NCBI GenBank assembly: GCA_014529385.2
Contig: CM043948.1
Coordinates: forward strand, 19,280,951-19,344,950
Reading direction: 5' to 3'
Length of the DNA: 64,000 bases
From: Adiantum capillus-veneris
Taxonomy: Eukaryota > Streptophyta > Polypodiopsida > Polypodiales > Pteridaceae
This document shows positions 57,833 to 64,000 of the stretch, piece after piece. Numbering within the stretch: the stretch's first letter is position 1; the number at the start of each line of letters is the position of its first letter. Below the pieces are notes generated by a model, which ran no database searches, had not been told where the DNA came from, and was given only the letters and a program-made list of their open reading frames with translations. The translations under genes were made by a program, and so were the position numbers.

Positions 57833-58483
57833 GTGGATGGTCAGTTTTTGCAGGACTTATTGCATTTGTTACAGGAATTTAAGGATGTATTTTCTTGGAA
57901 TTATTCTGATCTTAAAAGGATTGATCTTGATTTGCATCAACATCATATCAACCTCAAGGAGGATGCAGTACCTATTGTTCAACAGAGGTACAGAATGAAC
58001 CCTAATTTTGTAGCTCAAGTAAAACAAGAAATTGACAAGTTTTTAGTTGTTGGGTTTATCCAACCTATCCATGAAGTCACATGGTTGTCTCCTATTATTG
58101 TGGTTCCCAAAAAGAATGGGAAAATCAGGGTTTGTGTTTACTATAGGAAATTAAATGCAGCAACCATTACTCATCCTTTCCCTATGCCTTTTTGTGATGC
58201 TATTTTGGACGTAGTAGCTGGACAAGAAATGTATAGTTTTTTGGATGGATTTTTTGGGTACAACCAGATTCAGGTGGCTGAGGAAGATCAGCACAAAACA
58301 TCTTTTATAACAGAATGGGGGGCTTATGCTTCTATTGTCATGAATTTTGGGCTGAAGAATGGTCCACCATCTTTCAATTACACAGATTATAAGACTTTTG
58401 AGCCCTATTTGCAGGATTTCATGAGGGTGTTTGTGGATAATTTTCAGTTTTTGGCAGAAAGGACTTACATTTGCAGCATTTGA
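57833..58483 (+). pseudogene. Reverse transcriptase, N-terminal part
   Basis: A gypsy RT is plainly recognisable: DLLHLLQEFKDVFSW, LSPIIVVPKKNGKIRVCVYY, LNAATITHPFPMPF, MYSFLDGFFGYNQIQVAEED. The DD active-site motif reads FVDN at 58430-58441, so the second catalytic Asp is Asn. The conserved CVDYR reads CVYYR. The frame enters by a frameshift near 57830 and leaves by one near 58470. The enzyme must be dead. Confidence 0.85.
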
Positions 58484-59607
58484 GGTTATGCTTTGAAAGA
58501 TGTAGGATGTTCAGAATGTGTCTGAATCCTTACAAAAGTGTGATTGCAGTAAAGAGTGGTATTCTATTGGGTCATGTGGTATCTCATCAGGGGATGTCCA
58601 TTGATGATAAGAAGATTGAAGTGATTCAAGCAGCAAAGGCTCCTACAAATGTTAAGGAGTTGGGTAGATTTGTTGGCCAGGTTAAGTGGCATAGCAGGTA
58701 TATCATGTATTTATCCAATGTGTGCATGCCTCTTACTCATTTGACTAAGAAGCATGTACCTTTTGTGTGGTCTGATGCTCAAGAAAGATCCTTCCAACTA
58801 TTGAAAAAGATGATATCAGTTACTCCTATTTTACAGGCTCCTGATTGGAATTTACCTTTCCATGTTTTTGTGGATGCTTCAGATGTGGTTGTTGGAGTTG
58901 TATTGATGCAAGAAGGTGTCAGGGGTTGGTTTAGACCTGTATATTATGCTTCTCGTGTGTTAACCTCTGCTGAAAGAAACTATGCGGTGACTGAGAGGGA
59001 AGCTTTGGGCATGGTGTATGCTTTGACCAAATTCAGGCATTACTTGTTGTGCAACAAGGTGATCTTTCATGAAGATTATCAGGTTTTGCTTTACTTAATC
59101 AAAAAACCATTGCTTACAGGGAGGTTGGCTAGATGGATGTTATTATTGCAAGAGTTTGATTTTGTTATTATTCATACACCAGGCAAGGAGCATGCTATTG
59201 CAGATTACTTAAGTCGGATTGAGACATGTGAAAAGCCTACAGGTGTTATAGATGATCTTCCTGATGCTCAGTTGTTTGATGTTCAAACTGTCAATTCTGA
59301 TTATTGGTATGATCAGATGTTAGTGTTTCTAATGGATGGTACAATGCCATCAGACTTTTCTACAGATCAGAGAAGAAAGTTTGCACTAAAAAGTAGACCT
59401 TTCTTGGTTATTGCTGGAGATTTATATAAAAATGAATTGATCAGGTTATTAGAAGATGTGTCCTTGATTTTGAACAATCGGTTGTTTTATAGGAAGCACA
59501 TTTTGGGGCTGCTAGAGGACATTTTTCAGGAGATATTACTGGAAAGAAAGTTTACAAGCAGGATTATGGTGGCCCACTGTGTTGAAGTATGCTCACAATT
59601 ATGCTAA
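58471..59607 (+). pseudogene. RT thumb and RNase H
   Basis: Begins with the RT connection (MCLNPYKSVIAVKSGILLGH). RNase H follows: FHVFVDASDVVVGVVLMQ, then NYAVTEREALGMVYAL, and HTPGKEHAIADYLSR, so the acidic residues around VDAS, ERE and ADYLS are retained. A linker toward the integrase zinc finger follows. Near 59570 the frame shifts and the ORF ends out of frame. Confidence 0.85.
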
Positions 59608-60046
59608 GAGTTGTGTGATATGTCAGAAGATGGGTCAGCCTAATTCTACAGAAAGAATGAATGATCATCCAATCTTGCCTCTGGAACCTTTTCAGAAATG
59701 GGGTGTAGATTTTGTGGGACCAGTGAAGCCAACTACTAGCAGAGGATGCAAGTACATATTGGTGGCTATTGATTATTGTACTAAATGGGTGGAGGCTATA
59801 GCATTGAAAGACAATACATCTGCTAGTGTGGCAAGGTTTCTTTATCATAATATCATGACCAGGTTCAGTTGTCCTGTGGAGTTGATAAGTGAGAGAGGAT
59901 CTCATTTTCTAAATGTTGTTATTGCTGAACTTACTAAAACTCATATGATCATGCACAAAAAATCCACAGCTTATCATCCTCAGGCCAATGGTCAAGCCCA
60001 GAGTACTAACAAGATATTGATTAGGGTTTTGAAGAAGATTGTGTAG
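59579..60046 (+). pseudogene. Integrase zinc finger end and catalytic core
   Basis: NYAKSCVICQKMGQ is the Cys pair of the HHCC finger. The core begins KWGVDFVGPV (first Asp kept). The second catalytic position reads ISERGSHF (Glu for Asp, codon 59891-59893). The third reads HPQANGQAQSTNK (Gln for Glu, codon 59999-60001). The two lie 35 residues apart, as in the D,D-35-E family. TAG ends the frame at 60044-60046. Confidence 0.85.
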
Positions 60047-60649
60047 GACAATAAGAAGGATTGGGATGAAAACTTAGATTCAGGTTTGTGGTCCTTTAGG
60101 ACAGCTTTCAAAGTGACTACAGGTAGGACTCCATTCAGGTTAGTTTATGGGCTTGAAGCAGTTGTCCCTATGCAGTTTGTGGTACCTAGTCTCAGGGTGA
60201 GTGCTGAGAAAATGACTCCCAAAATGTTTGTTCAACATAGAAGCAGGTATTTGTTGCAGTTGCAATAAGATAGGCATGTCAGTTTTTATATAACTGAAAT
60301 AATTTAGAGGAGGAGAAAAGGTTGGGTGAATCAGAATATCAAGTGCAAAGTTTTTCAGGTGGGAGATTGGGTTATGCTTTATAACTCTAGATTGGGACCA
60401 CATCCTGGCAAATTAACTTTAAGATACAAGGGACCATATCATATTGTTGAGGATAAGGGTCAGGGTACTTTTATTGTTGCTGATGTGTATGGGACAAGAG
60501 TGGATTCTCCAGTTAGTGGTTTCAGATTGAAAAAGCTTGTTGGTAAACCACCTCATTTAGATTGGCCTACAGCAGCAGTTGTCCAAGTAGATGAGTTGAT
60601 GGATGAAGCAGTGTGCAGAGATACTGATAATCAGAGGGAGGATATTTAA
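60047..60649 (+). pseudogene. Integrase C-terminus with GPY/F module
   Basis: After TAG the same protein continues as SFRTAFKVTTGRTPFRLVYG, stops again near 60268 and 60303, and resumes at 60326 with VFQVGDWVMLYNSRLGPHPG, then YKGPYHIVEDKGQG, the GPY/F module of gypsy integrases. It ends TAA at 60647-60649. Confidence 0.82.
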
Positions 60650-61000
60650 GTCTTGGGAAATCAGGTGCAGTTTGGTGGAGATGTCGAAATTTGGAAATCA
60701 ATGTCTGATTTTCGGATCGGATTGTTGGAGGTCTAATATTTTTTTACTACAGCTTTTCAAAATTTTCTTGCGAAGAATGATGATTTTCCACTAAGGTTTA
60801 TTTTTAATGAGTGCCTTGAAAAGTGTAAGGTGCACTTAAGTGACATTTCCAGCACGCGAGTTGAGAGTTTCTCACGTTTCCAAATTTTATTTCCTTCCTC
60901 ATCGCGTTTCCTTTTCAAGCACTACGTACGGGCTGATTCTCTTCACCTGTGCCATTCTATTCTTCAGCCCTCTACTCTCTTTCATCATTCTCTTGCATGC

Positions 61001-61777
61001 ATGATGGGAAAACCAAAAGGGGGACCTGTTGCCCGACCAACGTTTGATGAAGAAGAGAAGAGCAGGAAGCGGCCAAGGAGAAAGCAAGTGTCCATGAGGA
61101 TAGACGTGAGCAGTCCTGAGCTTGAAGACCAACCTTGTGGAGAAGAAGAGCCCGACAGTCCACCGGCAATGACACCTATCAAGTTGTATCAAACCTTGAT
61201 GGAGCCCTATGTGGATTTCAGGGTAGACCTTGACTGTTTTGTAGAGGTACATTCACTGTGGTTAAAGAAGATAGGTTTATTTGATTTTGCTATTTTTCCA
61301 TGGCAAGAGTGGAAAGGAAACATGTATGCTAAGTCTCAAGTGGAGATTGTCAGAAAGACAAAGGGTATGTTGTCTAACAATGTAGCTTTGAGTCCTCAAT
61401 TGGTTGCTGAAGTATTTAAATTTCCAATCAATGGAACTTCTCAGATTCCTAAGTGCTCTGATTTCTTGTTGAAGGAGGAGTTTGGAGCCAGAGAGGGTGG
61501 CAAAAATTATTACATGTTGAAGAATGTCAAAACTGTTAGAAGAGAGCAACTGAAGTGGTATCTAGAGAAAATATGTTTCCTAGTTAAATTTGATTACATG
61601 TCCAAGGAGAATTTTGCTCCTCTCTATTTTGTTGAGCAAGGAGGAAGTGTTAATTGGGCTTATCTAGTTTATGAGAGGATCAATGGGGAGATTAATATGT
61701 CTGACAGGAGGAAAGCTTCTATAAACAGTAGGTTGTGTGCCTACTTGGCAGCCTTGTTTTCTTATGTTCAAAAGTGA
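61001..61777 (+). pseudogene. Extra ORF downstream of pol, N-terminal part
   Basis: The open frame runs 60830-61777. The better start is the Met pair at 61001, followed by a basic segment (KSRKRPRRKQ) that looks like a nuclear signal. It then has a globular stretch of about 210 residues with FAIFPWQEWKGN, FKFPINGTSQIPKCSDF and SVNWAYLVYERINGEINM. No signal peptide or membrane segment is seen, so it is not an obvious envelope gene. The general layout is reminiscent of the plant retrotransposon domain found after pol in Athila-type elements, but that is only an impression. A frame break near 61770 separates it from the coiled-coil part. Confidence 0.55.
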
Positions 61778-63009
61778 CAGTGGTGATGTTTCTTTGACTA
61801 CTGTAGGCAGGGCAGAAGGGTATACACAGCCACACCCTAATATTCGTGGGGTGCAAGTACCTGCAGAGCTACTCAATGATCAGGTGAAGGCAGAGACTTA
61901 TGTGTTCATGATTAAAGCATACTCCTGAAGTTGTACACTCTTTTAAGGACATGGATATTTCATAAAAGAAGCCTGATACAGGGACATAAAATTAGGTCAA
62001 TCTTGGCAAGGTTTTCACTTTGTCCAAGAAGAGAAAAGCAGAGGTGGAACCTATAGTCAAACAATTGAACTTTGATGATTTGTCTTCTCCAAAGACTTTC
62101 AAGCCAACAGATGCTGGAATGGCAGAGAAGATGCTTTTAGGTGTCAAAGAGTTTATTCATCAATAGCAGCAGGATATGGAAGTACAGTTACAATCTGTGG
62201 ATAATTCTAGTGTTTCAAAAATATTGTTGCATGATCAAATTGTCAATGTTAATGCCTTGCAGAAATAGTTAGAGAATGTAAAAGTTACACATCAAAAGGA
62301 GATTCAGGATCTGATGGTGGCACATTAGAATGATTTAGCCAAAGAAAAGCTTTCTTTGCAGATGTTTAAAGATTGGACACTGGATTTGGAAACAAAAGCC
62401 CAATCAGAATTGCAACAGGTGGCCACTGTCAATAAAGAGTTGCAGGTGGAGAATCAGATCTTCAATCAGAGAATTAAACCTTTGGAGAAATTGGAGAAAC
62501 AGGTGTTGGGAGAAGAGGAAGTAGATGTCAATGGTGTTCTTATGTCTGAAGGGGACATGTTAGTCCTTAGGCAACATTTGGAAACAGGTATGCAGGAAGT
62601 ATGGACAACCTTCAGAGAAAAGATGGGTTCCCTTATCAAGCATCCTTATGAGAAGCTCATATCAAGGTTTGTCAGTAACCATGAAGCTGATTTACTAAAG
62701 GAGATGGAACGGTTAAAGAAAGACAGAGATTTGTACAAAAAACAAGTTCAGGATTATAAAGGAAAGAATATTGCACAATTTGTATTTGCTGAGAAGAAGA
62801 TATCAATTGATCCAATTTCAATGGATATGGGTACTGGTGAAGGTTTATCTGCAATTCAGAGATCAGATGAGCAAGAGATCACTATTTTGCCAGATAACGA
62901 AGTGGTTGTTGGTGCTAATGTTGGATCAGTGACAATTTCTGAACCTATTGTGCTTGTTCCAGATTATTTGCCAGATTCTGAAGTATTTACCAATGGACCC
63001 ATTGTCTGA
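61778..63009 (+). pseudogene. Extra ORF downstream of pol, coiled-coil part
   Basis: After broken frames (61778-62355) an ORF of 217 codons runs 62356-63009. Its first 140 residues are charged and heptad-like (LEKLEKQVLGEEEVDVNG, LLKEMERLKKDRDLYKKQ), predicting coiled coil. The acidic C-terminus ends NGPIV. With 61001-61777 it was probably one protein of about 650 residues. Confidence 0.55.
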
Positions 63010-63113
63010 TATGATGTAATCATGGCATTTTCTTTTTGACTTGGTCTTTACTGATCAAGAGATGTATGGATCCAAGTTGGATTTTGTCAAATCCACCACC
63101 GGGACGTGCCATG

Positions 63114-63508
63114 TGTTGAAGGGTAAATACAAAGTCGGATATGTAGTCGGCTATCGGATGTATTGTCTGATTGTTAGTATCTAGTCGGATATTGTAAGCC
63201 TGAAGACCTTAATCGGATATTGTTAGGGTATGCCAAGAATCAAGCAGTTCTAACTGAATTCAAGGTGCAGCTTTATATTTGGGAATGGGGAACTTTGGGA
63301 GTCAAGATTGTATTGAGTCTTGTTTAGGAACTTCTACTGGGGATTTTCTTGATATACAATCTCTGATGTTTTGTCTGAGTCTCTCTCGTTCTCTCACTAT
63401 CTTTCTGATTTCCTGATTCTATCTCACACACAGTACTACTTAGCCCTGAATTAATCAGAACTCAATCTCTTGGAGATTATTCATTGCTTGTGTGTTTATT
63501 CAATAACA
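63114..63508 (+). repeat. 3' LTR of the Ty3/gypsy element
   Basis: Pairs with 54659-55054, with about 28 differences. The sequence just upstream (CACCACCGGGACGTGCCATG) is not purine-rich, so the polypurine tract is missing or atypical. Confidence 0.92.
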
Positions 63509-63960
63509 CTTTATTGGTTGGCCTTGAAGTAGTTGGAACCACATCAAGGCCGTTCCTTCCAATGTCTGTTCAACTCCCTTGTATTCGGTGTGAAAATTGC
63601 AATATGTTCAGCTCTTGAAACTTGTTTGAAGATTGAGACATGAGCATATGGATCCCTTGAACGATTGTACTTTGTCTTGACACATTTGGCCACTTGTGAT
63701 GGTCTCATTTGTTGTGATTAAGTCACCAATTTGACCAATTTGGAGTCGCTTGCAAAGATGTCTCTCGTTCTCTCTTCTAGTCTTGAACCTATACAAGTCC
63801 TCATGAGCATAATCCCTTGGAACTCTCATAGCTTTGTCCATTTTGATGAATCTCACATTAGGTTTTTTTCTTAAAGGATTGTTTTCCTCTAGATGCATAT
63901 CTTTGAGTTGAGCAAAAAACCCTAGTGGTGGATGATTTGTCATGATAAAGGCCCACTCAA
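63509..63960 (-). pseudogene. Gag-protease relic, N-terminal part
   Basis: The minus-strand frame 63608-63943 begins MTNHPPLGFFAQLKDM and is basic and hydrophilic. It lies in the position and orientation expected for the upstream part of the relic at 52113-54658, from which it is separated by the gypsy insertion. I assign it to that gag by position; the sequence itself has no diagnostic motif. Confidence 0.45.
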
Positions 63961-64000
63961 AACTCTCAAGATAGTGTATGACAGGCCCACCTTGGCTTAG

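Larger units (their letters stand above)
54659..63508 (+). mobile_element. Full-length but inactivated Ty3/gypsy element with extra post-pol ORF
   Basis: The 8.85-kb element is bounded by LTRs of 396 and 395 bp (TGTTGAAGGG...ACA, about 93% identical by eye), with flanks GTTTA and CTTTA that fit a 5-bp target duplication with one change. Internal order is gag, protease, RT, RNase H, integrase with GPY/F tail, then a further reading frame of about 2 kb. All parts contain stops or frameshifts. The site after the 5' LTR (TGGCGATCCCGTTG) is an unusual primer type. Integrase after RNase H places it in Ty3/gypsy. It is inserted in an older minus-strand gag-protease relic. Confidence 0.9.

Noticed and set aside
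60830-61000. Signal peptide at the start of the extra post-pol ORF
   Set aside because: The segment before the Met pair at 61001 is Ser/His-rich and mixed rather than a hydrophobic core; it is more likely untranslated.
60899-61252. Minus-strand ORFs opposite the extra ORF
   Set aside because: Shadows without motifs; the plus-strand frame continues the element's coding direction.

Overview
This is a stretch of nuclear DNA from a land plant with a large, transposon-rich genome. The evidence is one intron-containing GH3-family gene, PPR-protein and STICHEL-like relics, plant-type Ty3/gypsy, Copia and LINE elements with plant-type primer binding sites, and many long compound dinucleotide arrays. 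The wording of the PPR relic recalls ferns or lycophytes with expanded PPR families. That lineage guess is an inference and is not proven here. Very little of the window is conserved single-copy gene.

Layout. 1-5 kb: the 3' five exons of a GH3 acyl-acid-amido synthetase gene (first exon or exons upstream of the window), with a foldback MITE in one intron and a second copy downstream. 5.9-7.15 kb: a 5'-truncated LINE with target-site duplications. 7.77-12.84 kb: a minus-strand Copia relic arranged as LTR-internal-LTR-deleted internal-LTR. 13.3-22.85 kb: a degenerate unrecognised gene with a 33-bp coding minisatellite, split by a complete 8.7-kb minus-strand LTR retrotransposon (TSD CAATG, LTRs about 98% identical by eye). 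That element encodes gag and an aspartic protease but no reverse transcriptase or integrase. 22.99-25.72 and 35.28-37.87 kb: two diverged inverted copies of a roughly 2.7-kb non-coding repeat. Between them lies a PPR pseudogene cut in two by a short-LTR Ty3/gypsy element (26.52-32.25 kb), plus a gag-protease relic and a 200-bp tandem duplication.

38-51 kb is a mosaic of fragments: a tRNA-Met-primed LTR end, a Copia-like LTR, a third MITE copy, the 3' edge of a Tat/Athila-type LTR carrying a 62-bp-arm hairpin, LINE reverse transcriptase and LINE ORF1 relics, a STICHEL-like fragment, Copia gag, and long (GA)n, (GT)n and (TA)n arrays. 51.65-64 kb: a 200-bp-arm inverted duplication, then an old minus-strand gag-protease relic split by a plus-strand 8.85-kb Ty3/gypsy element (54,659-63,508). 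That element carries gag, protease, RT, RNase H, integrase and an extra 2-kb reading frame after pol, all broken by stops and frameshifts.

Working together: only the GH3 gene looks able to make a host protein, which would join amino acids to acyl-acid hormones such as jasmonate or auxin. The gag-protease element could move only with enzymes supplied by another element. The pol-bearing element at 54.7-63.5 kb is too damaged to supply them. No operon, CRISPR array, rRNA or convincing tRNA gene is present. I found no new multi-gene system. The most unusual items are the gag-protease-only retrotransposon with three same-frame ORFs, the post-pol ORF of the 54.7-kb element, the 2.7-kb inverted repeats, and a GC-AG intron in the GH3 gene.
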